From contig JAVXUO010001076.1 in NCBI GenBank assembly GCA_033065855.1, positions 62,001 through 126,000 on the forward strand: DNA of 64,000 nucleotides. The letters are read 5' to 3'. The translations under genes and the position numbers were made by a program. The notes beneath the pieces were generated by a model. That model was not told where the DNA came from, did no database searches, and was given only the letters and a program-made list of their open reading frames with translations. The stretch is from Escallonia rubra. Taxonomy: Eukaryota > Streptophyta > Magnoliopsida > Escalloniales > Escalloniaceae. Positions 24,101 to 33,633 of the stretch are shown piece after piece. The stretch's first letter is position 1, and each line of letters opens with the position of its first letter.

Positions 24101-27100
24101 TCAACGGCTGAGTACAGAACTATATGTAGGGTTAGGGTAAAAATTTGTCATATAACATGCGGGGCGGGTGCGGTTCAGATACTGGGACGACGAAGTACCA
24201 GATCTGACCCGCACCCCCTGCAGGTTTAAAATAATTTTACCGCCACCGCACGACCCGGTCAAAGTCAAGAAAAGCTGCTCCTATAGGATTAAAGTGGAGC
24301 AGATATCCGACGAGTGCGGATCAAATTGCCATCCCTAGCGTCATGTGCCCCCCAGCACGACGCCCACTTCCGCGACAGACGTCGCCTCAACCATGCGCCG
24401 CTCATGCGTCATGTGCCCCTAGCACAATGCCGACAGATTCCGCCGCGACCGTGCACCACTTTCATGTTACGTGCCTTTGGCACCAGGTATTATCTCGCGA
24501 CAAATGTCGCCGCGTCCGTGCACTGCTTTCATGTTACGTGCCTCTGGCACTAAGTATTATCTCGCGACAGATGTCGCCGCGCCCATGCACCGCTTTCATG
24601 TTATGTGACCCTGGCACCAGGTATTATCTCGCGACAGATGTTGCGGCGCCCGTGCGCCACTTTCATGTCTCGTGCCCTTGGCACCGCGCATGTGTGCAAC
24701 TTTCCTGTCTTGTGTCCTTGGCACCGCGCCCGTGCATCACTTTCATGTATCGTGCCCTTGGCACTGCGCCCATGTGCCACTTTCATGTTACGTGCCCTCG
24801 GGCACCGCACTTGTTCACCACACCATGCGCCCTTGCCGTGGACGTGGAACATGCTTCGACCCACGCTCCAAAGTGTGCAGCATTCCGTGGGGCTCCACTC
24901 ACAGTGCTCCGGCATGAGGACCCTTCGCAGCGGGATAGGTTGGCTACCACATAAGTTATCTCACTCTAGAATCCAGAGCTATTGAATTCTAGAGAGAGAT
25001 ACAATTGGACTATGACATTGGACATAACATCGACCCTGACATTGGACCTTGACGTGGACCTTAGCTTGGACTGCTGACTGTCGGTTCTGTTTGTCTCAGC
25101 CCTCGTCTCAGCACTGCCAGTCCTCACAGCTTGTTTGGGAATCCTTGCTCTCTACCCTTATTCCATCCTCACTGTGTCCCCCTTGTACATCTGGTAGCTG
25201 ATTCAGAATGTATCCTTTGTGGCACCTCCACGTAACTACGAACCCACTTTTCTTGGCATCAAGAAGTAATGTGTTCAACTTAGTTCCAGAATTAAACAAC
25301 AATCTAACAGAAATCGTATTATTTTTTATGGCTGTCTGGTTCAGTCCAAATAAAGCCTTTGACCTAATATAATGGACCACCTAAACAGTTTTTGTGCTGG
25401 GTAGGGCATATGGACAGTCCTGTGTACTCCTTTTTTTTCTTCAGTTAGTTGTCTTGCCTTTCTTGGTATTGACCTTTTCTCAAATGAGAAAATTATGGAA
25501 GAATGAGCAGAAGAGTGCTCATGTATTGCTGGAATTTTGTTTGCTTGCATGATTAGATATTAAATTTAGGTTCTTTTTTGCAGTCAAGTAGTTTTATGAT
25601 AAGCACAAGGGAATTATCAACTAGTGCAAAGATGTTCATATTTGGACACTGCATATGGGCATATAATGAAGAGCGTTTCTATAAATACAGGAAACTATAC
25701 GGGACGCTGTTGAAGATTCTATTACATGGCCCGTTCGGAAAGTGATTCCCATTTTGCCTGGAGATTACAGGTATTGTTGCAAATTCAAGATATCCTTCAA
25801 CAGACTATCTCATTAAACAAAGTGCCGAAAGGAAACAAAAGTTAGTGGAGGTGTTTGAGTCCCCTTAACTGCATATGTTAAGTTTATGAAGCAAGATAAT
25901 CGAGGTTTCATTTTAGCTCCTTCACTCTTTTTGCCTATAGAATTTATTGCATTTCATAAAAAGTAGATAAATGTGCAAAAGCACATTGGACCTTACATAT
26001 ATTTGTTGAAAGGATTACTATCACCATGACAGTGTATAAGCACAGGTAAAATGCCTCAGTACCATACAGTAAAAATGCATGGTACCATACAGTACCAAGC
26101 ATTTTCACCAGAACACCTCATTGCCATGTATCGGCACCAAAGCTGTACTTACATATGGCCTTGCGGCTGCAACTTCGTGCCATCAACCGCAATGATCTTT
26201 CACCCACCACTGCAACTTCCCATCACTTTCCCGCTGCAATTAAGGTTGAGCCCCATTACAAATCCTCAGTGGATCTGCAACTTGTTTGTCCACTGTTCTG
26301 TACCCAGAAGGGGGAAAGAGATGAACATTCACATTCTGCACCCTGACAGTAGAGAAAGAGGGAAAAAGGAAAGGAATTGGTGTTTATCAGCATGAGGGGT
26401 AAGATGGTAAAAGTGCAAATGTTTGACTACCTCCTTAAAATCTGTGCAATGTCAAACATAGCACTTAATTTGGGACAAAGGGAGTATTAAAAATATCAAC
26501 CAGATAACAGGATTGTCATTAGCTGTGCACGAGCTTTGTAGTCGAATCAGAGCTCTTAATTAAAAGGGGAAAATAGGGAATAACCCCCTCTACTATACAC
26601 GTTGTGCGATTTGCCCCCCTCCACTTCAAACTTAAGCACTAAACCCCCCCACAGTTTAAGAAAATGGGCACCTTAGACGGATCCGTTAAAAATAGCATGA
26701 AATGACCAAAATACCCTTATTTCTTTATTAGCTAATGACCCCCTGTACTATACACGGTGTGCAATTTCCCCCCCTCAAATTTAAATTACAATTTTTGCCC
26801 ATGACCCTCCTCCTCTGGTCAACCCCGCTACAATTGGTGATTCACTGAGTACAACCACTTTACTGAGCACAACCACTGGTCTTTTTCTCCGACCACCAGG
26901 GAGTTACAAAAAAAAAAGGAATCGCGATTGTCGTTAGGATTAGTAACTAATTTACAAATTAAGCTTTTGAAATCCTAAAATTAGAGGATTTGAAACCTTG
27001 ATTTAAAAATTAGGGTTTTGAAACCTTAAAATTAGGGTTTCAAAACCCTAATTTTCAAATTAGGGTTTCTCTTCTCCTTCTCCAGATCTGATCCCGCCGC

Positions 27101-30100
27101 CGGCAGCCCAAGCGTCCTCCTCACCCCACGCCGCCGGCAGCCTTTCTCGGCCCACCATCCGGCAGACTCACCCCACCCCACCACGCCGGCAAGCCCCTTG
27201 GCAAACCCACCCCACCACGCCGGCAAGCCATTTGGCAAACCCACACCGCCAATTTCAATTCAATTCAAATTTTCATCAATGCCGTGGAAGGGGAAGGGGA
27301 AGGGGGAGGGCGGTCGCGGCGGCGGGGAAGGGGAAGGGCGGTCGCTGTGATGGGGCCTTGGGAAGGGAGAGGGCGGTCGCGGCGACGGGGAAGGGGAAGG
27401 GGAAGGGCGGTCGCTGCGACAGGGAAGGGGAAGGGGGAGGGTAGTGCGGCGACAGGGAAGAGGGAGGCAGACGGGGAGACGAAGGGGTGCGGTGGTCGGG
27501 GGAGTTGACAGAATTGGGTTGGGGGGATAGGGGGGTTGGGTGGCGGGGGGGGGGGGGGTGGGTGGTTAGAATTTTTTTTTCTGATTTTCTTTTCTAAAAG
27601 GGGAAAGTAGGGAATGACCCCCTCTACTATACACGTTGTGCGATTTGCCCCCCTTTCTAAAAAGAGACAATGGGCAAAAATGTCATTTACAAAAAAAAAT
27701 CGTTAGTCAACGCGCGTGTTGACCACGCGCTGTTATATTTAACGGTTTCCGTCTAAAGTGCCCATTTTCTTAAACTGTGGGGGGGTTTAGTGCTTAAATT
27801 TGAAGTAGAGGGGGGTAAATCGCACAACGTGTATAGTAGAGGGGGTCATTCCCTACTTTCCCCTAATTAAAATGTTCTCCGTAGTAAGTTTTTATTTTTT
27901 TGCCTATAGTGACCTTGAGCTGAAGCCCGTTGGAGTATTGGAGGTGAAGCTTGTGCAAGCGAAGGAGTTGACAAATAAAGACTTAATTGGGAAATCTGAT
28001 CCTTTTGCTAAGCTATACATTCGCCCTCTGCGCAATAGAATGAAAACTAGCAAAACAATTGTAAGTTATGTCATCTAATCCTGTGAAGAGTTCCTTATAA
28101 TCCATTTAATCATTTTTATAGACGATATTGTGGTTATTTTCTTCAGAACAACCAGTTGAGTCCAGTCTGGAATGAGCATTTTGAGTTCATAGTTGAAGAT
28201 ACATCCACACAACACTTGGTGGTGAAAATTTATGATGATGAAGGGTTTCAGTCATCTGAATTGATTGGATGTGCTCAAATAGGGCTTCGAGAACTTGAGC
28301 CTGGTAAAGTGAAAGATGTATGGTTAAAGCTGGTGAAAGATTTGGAGCTCCAGAGAGATAATAAGAACAGAGGGCAGGTGAAACTTCTATTGCTCTCATT
28401 TTATGAAGTCCCCCCCCCCCCCGTCTTTTCAACTTTTATTGTCAATAAGGGAAATATTCTCTTAAAGTCTGGTACTGTCTTTTGATGCGACAATGAAAAT
28501 GGTCATGGTCATTCATATAATTTTAGTCATCGGATGGAACATGCATTGATTTTAGCCTTACAGCTCTTTGCCTCTAGACTCCAGAGGTTAGCCGTAGGAA
28601 AGGGTTGCCATGGAGGAAGCAGACTTCATAGAGCACCAGTTCAGAATTTTGCTTCCAAATTGTTTCCCCTTGAAACCACTTTCAAAGTCGCTTTCAGAGT
28701 GAATATCCCACCCTACCAAATGTTTTTTAAAGGTGAACGGACGCACTCCCTGCATCCCTTCTTCAGTGTCATGCTTTTCACTTTATTGTCCCAAAATGTA
28801 TGCCAAGTCCTGCATTTATCGTGCAAAAGTATGAGACTTGTGTTTGTTAGTGTCAGAGGAGAAAAGAAATGTGTGACCTTAAACGACGTGCTTTATGAGC
28901 AATTTTGGAAGAAAGGCGTAGATGATATTAGTTCCCAGTGCATTTAGTGTTTCTATAGACATTGTGCTTTAGCAAACATGGCACTCAAAATGGGACGGAG
29001 AGTAGGTTCCTGGCATTACCGGGTACCTACAAAGCCATTTTCCAACCAAAGCAGAATTGAATAGTTTCAATCTTTTATACCCAAACCCCTGCTTCAATGG
29101 GTACACCCTCATTTAACGAGATGGTACTTCTTATCCCTGCATCTTCCCACAAAGAAACTCTTTCCAACTTCTCAGTCTTAAGCGGCTAGACGTATCGTCT
29201 CTTCCACCTTACCAACCTTCTTTCGAATCGTCCCTCGCTCAAGCACCCCCATCTAGGCCTGGTAGTATTCTGGTTGAAATTGGTAGAGAGACGCATTTGA
29301 TGTAAAATTAACAAGCGATTCAACAGTTCAAAGAGTTTAACTTCTTGTTTTTCTGACCTGTGTACGTTGAAGTATAGGTGACAGTATCCCTTATACAGAT
29401 AAATCTTTTTCACTTGCCTGTCTTAAATTTTAGAATGCTCTTGTCCCGTTTTTGGAATTTAGGTGCACTTGGAGCTATTGTATTATCCGTTTGGCATGGA
29501 AAATGGGTTCACTAACCCCTTTGCCCCAACCTTCTCAATGACCTCCTTGGAAAAGGTTTTCAAAAATGGCACAGAAGCTGCTGAAAATGGAAGCGAAGTT
29601 ACACAAAAGAGAAGGGATCTAATTACGAGAGGAGTGCTTTCTGTCACTGTGATATCTGCCGAAGACTTGACATCGGCAGATCTGGTGGGAAAGGCTGACC
29701 CCTACTGCGTGCTCGTTATGAAGAAAACTGGAACGAAAAACAAGACTAGGGTACTTTTCTCAACTAACTTTTGGAGTTTATATTGGAACGCAACATGTAC
29801 AGTATCTTGTGGAAACTTCACTTTTAGCATCTGTCTTATCTTGTACCTGCACAATACCAAGGCATGGGGCCTCAATAAGGTCAATTGGCCTCTTCCATGG
29901 CCATCTTTTGTCTTTCTATAATATGTACTGTAATTCTCCGCTAATCATCCACTTCACCTGATTCTGAAATTGTCTTATCTCATCAGGTTGTGAATGACAG
30001 TTTAAACCCAGTTTGGAATCAGAGTTTTGACTTCCTCGTTGAGGATGGTCTACACGATATGCTGACTCTGGAAGTCTGGGACCATGACACATTTGGAAAG

Positions 30101-30648
30101 GTAGAATATTATGCTTCATGCATGTGCATTTCTTTCTGGTTCAAAGACTGTCTAAAGGAAGTATGTTTTGGGATTACAATGGATAACTAGTGTACTGCAG
30201 CATTTTCTCATATGGAGATTATGGTTATTAAGTCTAGATCACTTGGTGAGAATCGATTCTTCAGAAAAGCATTGTGTTAACATGTGCCTTGAAACGAAAT
30301 ATTTTGTTACCAAAAAGGTTGCCAACTCGTCCAATGTCCGGGGGATTATGAACCACAATCATGAATTATATCTGGCAACACTCTCACTTCAATCTGTTGG
30401 CCTACTTCATGCAACTAGTGTCGTAGGTTGGACCTAATATTGCCACAAGCATATTCGTGATTATGTTTTCCATCTTAATTTTGCTTTCTCTGAGGATACA
30501 GGATTACATGGGCATGTGCATCTTGACATTGACAAGGGTTATATTGGAAGGGGAATACAAAGACAGCTTTCAACTAGATGGAACAAAATCGGGTAAAGTG
30601 AACTTGCATCTCAAGTGGATGCCGCAGTCGATTTACCGCGATTCGTAG
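12117..30648 (+). CDS. SYT5: Synaptotagmin-5-type ER-plasma membrane tether (13 exons)
   Basis: Plant synaptotagmins anchor in the ER and bind plasma-membrane lipids through C2 domains, some of them in a Ca2+-dependent way, at contact sites. Exons read from splice sites: 12117-12221, 12588-12692, 12802-12852, 12961-13081, 17842-17963, 18934-19035, 22010-22084, 25691-25770, 27910-28060, 28147-28377, 29463-29750, 29987-30100, 30502-30648 (stop TAG). The model is about 563 aa, close to the family length of about 560. Seen in order: an N-terminal membrane anchor (residues 3-22, then NARSKRRSEL); an SMP lipid-transfer domain (about 70-250, with PSWVVFSNRQK, LGTVAPQFTG, ELEMQWDGNP); C2A (about 255-370, with NKDLIGKSDPFAK and IYDDEG); C2B (about 435-545). 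C2B keeps acidic residues in the calcium loops (D454, D460, D509, D511). The end SIYRDS is typical. All phases close, but the exon 2/3 junction is odd: the conserved reading needs QK/LKW, with no GT at that point. Five introns carry transposons. SYT4 is the alternative paralogue name. Confidence 0.95.
12700..12707 (+). promoter_or_regulatory. U12-type donor-like motif ATATCCTT beside exon 2
   Basis: The octamer ATATCCTT, the exact consensus of AT-AC (U12) intron starts, lies 8 bases after the conserved end of exon 2 (12692). The next acceptor that keeps the protein in frame is TTTTTCAG at 12794-12801. No GT donor lies at 12693. The nearest GT that stays in frame (GTTTAA, 12708) would add five residues (LSDIL). 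Confidence 0.4.
14870..14930. repeat. Foldback with CTG-repeat loop
   Basis: TATAGAAATGTTAAAATCC at 14870-14888 is answered by GGAATTTTAACATTTCTATA at 14911-14930, a stem of about 19 bp with one extra base. The loop holds five CTG units. Such a stem would be a strong hairpin in the pre-mRNA. Confidence 0.85.
15100..15122 (+). repeat. (CAG)n microsatellite
   Basis: About seven CAG units, within the hAT-like element of intron 4. Confidence 0.95.
16416..17599. mobile_element. Mutator-like element in synaptotagmin intron 4, perfect target duplication
   Basis: A perfect 9-bp direct repeat AGCTATAAT flanks the element (16407-16415 and 17600-17608). The terminal inverted repeats start GGGTTAATTACGCTGGGCG on the left and GGGTCAATACGCTGGGCG (read inverted) on the right. 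They continue for over 100 bp with CCCCAAGTTTAC and TAGCTATCT...CACCACA pieces in common. At 1184 bp it has no transposase. The interior (16690-17330) has CCACC/GGTGG-rich open frames on both strands that I do not recognise. Confidence 0.88.
18013..18060 (+). repeat. Short tandem duplication
   Basis: GTATGTATATTAGGCATCA occurs twice in succession just downstream of synaptotagmin exon 5. Confidence 0.8.
19440..20290 (+). pseudogene. RTE-type LINE reverse-transcriptase remnant in intron 6
   Basis: Interrupted plus-strand translation follows the order of plant RTE-type LINE reverse transcriptases. It shows an LMERFSKE...LHMAFID-like piece (about 19540-19590), PREVM (about 19630), a SRTKT(E/S)Y segment (about 19930) and a D-V-S-H-R-I-R-A-G-W block (20053-20085). 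An MDKTTKERIRNE segment closes it (about 20238-20272). Many stops and frame changes show an old copy. Ends and target duplication are not readable. Confidence 0.7.
20291..21860. other. Intron 6 sequence, nothing recognised
   Basis: It includes a 171-codon plus open frame (20603-21118) with no recognised family and no splice continuity with the synaptotagmin exons. A TATA/TACA-rich simple tract lies at about 21285-21330. I read it as intronic. Confidence 0.4.
21864..21881 (+). repeat. (GT)n microsatellite
   Basis: Nine GT units in intron 6, about 130 bp before synaptotagmin exon 7. Confidence 0.95.
22690..24830 (+). repeat. 67-bp minisatellite, shortening to 40 bp, inside the LTR
   Basis: Degenerate GC-rich tandem units carry CATGCGTCATGTGCCC and GGCACGACGCC motifs, and later CATGTTACGTGCC and GGTATTATCTCGCGACAG. 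Successive CATGTT/CATGTC anchors at 24463, 24530, 24597 and 24664 are exactly 67 bp apart. The next anchors at 24704, 24744 and 24784 are 40 bp apart, because 27 bp (GGTATTATCTCGCGACAG and adjoining bases) is missing. The array is split by the MITE at 23356-24337. Its long open frames are by-products of high GC. Confidence 0.88.
23356..24337. mobile_element. hAT-like MITE nested in the minisatellite
   Basis: The left end TAGGAATGACAATGGTGCGG is mirrored by the right end ...CAAATTGCCATCCCTA, the common plant hAT-MITE ends. Flanks GCGTTACG and GCGTCATG agree at 6 of 8 positions. The minisatellite resumes in register on the far side (GCGTCATGTGCCC), so the element inserted after the array had formed. 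Confidence 0.75.
25267..25690. other. Remainder of intron 7
   Basis: AT-rich intron sequence running into the acceptor of exon 8 (AAATACAG at 25690). Nothing else is seen. Confidence 0.5.
27285..27500 (+). repeat. GGGGAAGGGCGGTCGC minisatellite
   Basis: Variable tandem units of GGAAGGGGAAGG plus CGGTCGCGGCGACGG inside the Mutator-like element of intron 8. They create glycine/arginine-rich open frames that are not considered coding. Confidence 0.85.
27600..27863. repeat. Extra terminal repeat making a 264-bp sub-element
   Basis: GGGGAAAGTAGGGAATGACC at 27600 repeats the outer left terminus and pairs with the common right terminus at 27863. A short TIR pair is therefore nested in the 1.3 kb element. 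It came from an internal duplication or from one element landing in another. Confidence 0.75.
28740..29010. mobile_element. Probable Stowaway-like MITE in intron 10
   Basis: The left end has ACGCACTCCCTGCATCCC (about 28740) and the right end has AAAATGGGACGGAGAGTAGG (to about 29010). The latter matches the inverted CTACTCTCCGTCCCATTTT consensus. The exact TA target was not resolved. Confidence 0.5.
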
Positions 30649-31100
30649 CTCCCGTCTTACGGAGATGTGCACAGAGAACATTACTCGTGCACCCATCTGG
30701 ACAGTAATCGATCATCAGACCCCAAGTTATCATTTTGTGAAAGCGGTATCTGGTATATAAACTTATTGTGGATAGTGCAGAGAGACTTTGTAAAGTTGCG
30801 GCAAGTTTCATGTAGCTCTGGTAAGATAGTGAAAAGCAAACAGTGGGATTAGGAGAAAGGGTTATCTTGTTGTATGTTATGCTTGGATGACCCTGACTAT
30901 ATGTGATGCGCTGTTAGTGCATTGAAAGAGAGAATTTCGATAGTCCAAAATTAGAGTCAATTTTCAAGTGAAACATTTGCTGCAAATGGATATCTGCCAC
31001 TATATGTTTGGTTGCTTCAACTTTTGAGTATCTGCGGTGTACGCATTGAAAGTTGACCCTTGTATGTATACACCAAACCAAGTTCTATGCACTGCTTTTT
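30649..31100 (+). other. Probable 3'UTR and flank of the synaptotagmin gene
   Basis: Non-coding AT-rich sequence follows the TAG stop. No clear polyadenylation signal could be singled out. Confidence 0.35.
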
Positions 31101-33554
31101 CCGGTGAAGTAACGGCCTAACCTATGGCGGCTTATAGGCACGTACTGCGAACTAAGAAGTGAATGGACGAAATATATGTCATAGTTCGTGTTAGGACTTT
31201 GGCTTGACCCTGTGCATGTTTGAGGTTTAGATGCAACGAGCGTACGCGGGTATGGGTGCTGGTGCAAGGTTAAGAAGTGGGAGAGTCGGGCTTTGGGTAG
31301 GAGCGAAAGCGGATTCCAGTTTCGAAGATTCTTGCAACCAAGGTTTGAGGGCTAAGCATGTTGCTGAGTTATCTTTTTATTTTTCTTTGTCAGCCATGTG
31401 TGTAGCCAGATATAAGAATGCAGAAATCTTTTGGATTTAACTTTTTTTTTTTTTCCCAAGAGAGATGGCCAGCATGTTTTTGAGGGTGTCTTCGGTCGAT
31501 AGTGAAGTCCGGTTTTTTTTTTTTTTACAATAAGATAGTGACATTGATAAGTAAGGTTATAGAGGCTTTCAAGTTGCCTTAAGACAATAATTTTCCTATT
31601 AGATCATGACATATCCGTGACTCTCTTTACATGACCGCAAATGTCAAAATTAACAAAATGCCTAAAAATTCGTACACATTACGGTCAAGGTAAATCAGAG
31701 TATATCATACACTCTAGCTCAATTTAAAGCAACATGCCAAATTTGAAAGTTTTGTTTGTGTTTTGTTTTTGCTTTAATGCTTGTTTATCTATCCTTATAA
31801 ACCAAAGGGTGTTAGGCCTTCAGCTTTTCTTTGTTTATTTATCATGTGTGTTTTTATGTTAACATTGGGACTTGTGTTATGGTATTGAAATAGGCCACAT
31901 CAAACAATCAGTTAATAGAAAAAGTATTAGTAGGAGAAGACTTTTAACACAAATTATCTATATGCATGTCCTCTTCGAAACAAAGTTTAAGAACGAGGCC
32001 CTTTTTTGCACTTATTTGCAGTTATTTTTATTCTTTTAGTGGCACTTAAATAGGCAAAAACAAAAGCTATGCATGTTTAGCGACAATTTTTGAACCTTTA
32101 CCAGCAACAAAGGCTGCAAAAATAGCCAAGAAAAAAGGGCGTGGAAAGCCTCACCAGTCACCCCCAATTAGAATAGAATTAAATTATACTCTTGATAAGA
32201 AAGGGAAATCAAGATTTCCAAAATGTATGACACTTAAACCTAATGAGAGAAGCAAAGTAGATGCCAAATTATAAGCTGGTGTAGTTTAGTTTTATATGTT
32301 CTTCTTGCATGATGAGGAGAAACTTTAAAAATTAAATCACAAGTGGACATATTTTTGTGATCCCTCACCCCTTTTTCGTGGTGAATAGGAAAAACATTTC
32401 GTCAATCTAATGATTTTACAAAGTCATTCCGGGCATGTTAACACTATCTAAAATAAGTAAGCAAGCTCCACAAATTGAACTATATTATGTTTGCATTAAT
32501 GAGGTTAGATCTGTCAATATCTAATGCAGGAGTACTCCAATCCAGAGATACCAGAGATCTTGATTTGCAAGCATATGTAGCCAGCGATATTGCTTCCCTT
32601 AGTAATCTCTTGCTTCCCTCGGTGACCCCTCACCTGTTGCATGTTTGTTGCTTTAAAGCAAATTACTGGCTTGCTTCTTTGTTGTTCAACTTCTTTGGTT
32701 CTTTCTTCTGCATTCACCTGCATTTAAAGTTATTCTTGGGAGGGAAAAATTGTCACCAGGGTTTGTCATTTCTTCTTATCTTCTCTAACTATAGTACCCA
32801 CTCAACTCTAATAGCTCCCCTTGCTTATAACTTGATAATATTTGGTTACATGATAGGATTTCGTTGGTTTGATTGTTGCCATGGAAAGAAAGTTTGGTTG
32901 CAGAGGGTTAGGAAATGTAGTCAATGAAGGCTATGCTCCTTGCCGTCCTGAGAAATGAGAAGATAGCAGTGATGGTCCGTGGAATTACCGTTCCTTTCAC
33001 AGGTTCCTTAACATCTGAGGTGCCTGAAAAAATGTATGATATGGTATCCCTGCGGACAGCAACGGAGCCAGAAATTTTGTACTAGGTGAATACTAGCGTG
33101 TTCCGTTTTGAAGTCATGAATATGAAGCTTAATAGTCTTAAAGGAAATTAATAACGTACTCCAATTTGGTACTTGGACTCTACTTTTAAGATTAGAATCC
33201 ATAAAGTACTCAGTACCTATCTTCTTGTTGTTCCTTTTCTTGTTATTGTTATTAGCTCTCATAGTCTATTATTTTTCTTCTTGTTGGTTAATTTTAGATT
33301 GTGATATCCACCGGAAGGGGTTATCACCCGTGTGTACGTGTGTGTTGAATTCAATGCTTTTATGAAGTACTTATATTTTCAACGTCACTCTGTCCCTTTA
33401 ATTTTTGACTAGCTCAAAACGGTAGAGTTTATTTGAATAAATATCATTCCCTTTGTCCAAAAAATAATTGTCGAGAATACAATTTTTACAATCCCAAAAT
33501 GACCAACATGTATTAAATGCACATTGATCATCCTTTTCTGAGAACTACCTTTGT
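31101..33554. other. Intergenic, mostly featureless; possible eroded coding stretch
   Basis: AT-rich with poly-T tracts (31440-31455, 31510-31526). At about 32090-32274 a plus frame reads through a lysine-rich piece (AKIAKKKGRGKPHQSPP) and then RIELNYTLDKKGKSRFPKCM to a stop. Its composition looks protein-like but I recognise no family and see no start. The rest shows no gene. Confidence 0.3.
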
Positions 33555-33633
33555 TTTTTTTTTTTTTTGACATTGTCAGAATTGCAATTTATATAAATTT
33601 ATATATGGCCCGTCGGTACGGGGATTCGAACTC
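33555..33633 (-). mobile_element. 5'-truncated SINE-like insertion
   Basis: Read on the minus strand it starts GAGTTCGAATCCCCGTACC, which contains a tRNA-type B box (GTTCGAATCCC), and ends in a poly(A) run (T-run 33555-33569 on the plus strand). Flanks GAGAACTACCTTTGT and GAAAACTACCTTTGT (14 of 15) are a target duplication. No A box is present, so it is 5'-truncated or belongs to a short variant. Confidence 0.65.

Larger units (their letters stand above)
22346..25261 (+). mobile_element. Large GC-rich solo LTR in synaptotagmin intron 7
   Basis: The segment starts TGTTCCCAACC, ends CTTGGCATCA and is flanked by a perfect 5-bp repeat AGAAG (22341-22345 and 25262-25266). That is the signature of an LTR insertion. 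It is 2916 bp, or about 1.93 kb without the hAT MITE nested inside it. Modules in order: a leader; a GGTCGGCC/GGCCTTGGCC-rich block (22575-22680); a 67-bp minisatellite; a CTCTAGAATCC...CTCTAGAGAGAG inverted repeat (24965-24998); a GACCTTGACG-type repeat block; and a segment (25076-25260) related to a reading frame in the element at 46372-47640. No gag/pol is present. Superfamily is not assigned. Confidence 0.78.
26566..27863. mobile_element. Mutator-like element in intron 8, ending 46 bp before exon 9
   Basis: A perfect 9-bp duplication TAATTAAAA flanks it (26557-26565 and 27864-27872). The terminal inverted repeats begin GGGGAAAATAGGGAAT and GGGGAAAGTAGGGAAT and extend about 130-150 bp (CCCCCTCTACTATACACG, GTTTAAGAAAATGGGCAC). 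The interior has a GC-rich CGCCGGCAG block and a GGGGAAGGG/CGGTCGC minisatellite. A further copy of the left terminus in direct orientation starts at 27600. No transposase is seen. Confidence 0.88.

Noticed and set aside
22690-24830. Regular repeats that might be taken for a CRISPR array
   Set aside because: Units are contiguous and degenerate without unique spacers, in a plant intron, inside an LTR.
24343-24954. 203-codon open frame, the longest in the 22-25 kb zone
   Set aside because: It runs through the 67/40-bp minisatellite. The peptide is the same repeat translated, and parallel long frames exist in other phases and on the other strand.
27232-27508. Gly/Arg-rich overlapping frames
   Set aside because: Product of the GGGGAAGGG/CGGTCGC minisatellite inside the Mutator-like element.
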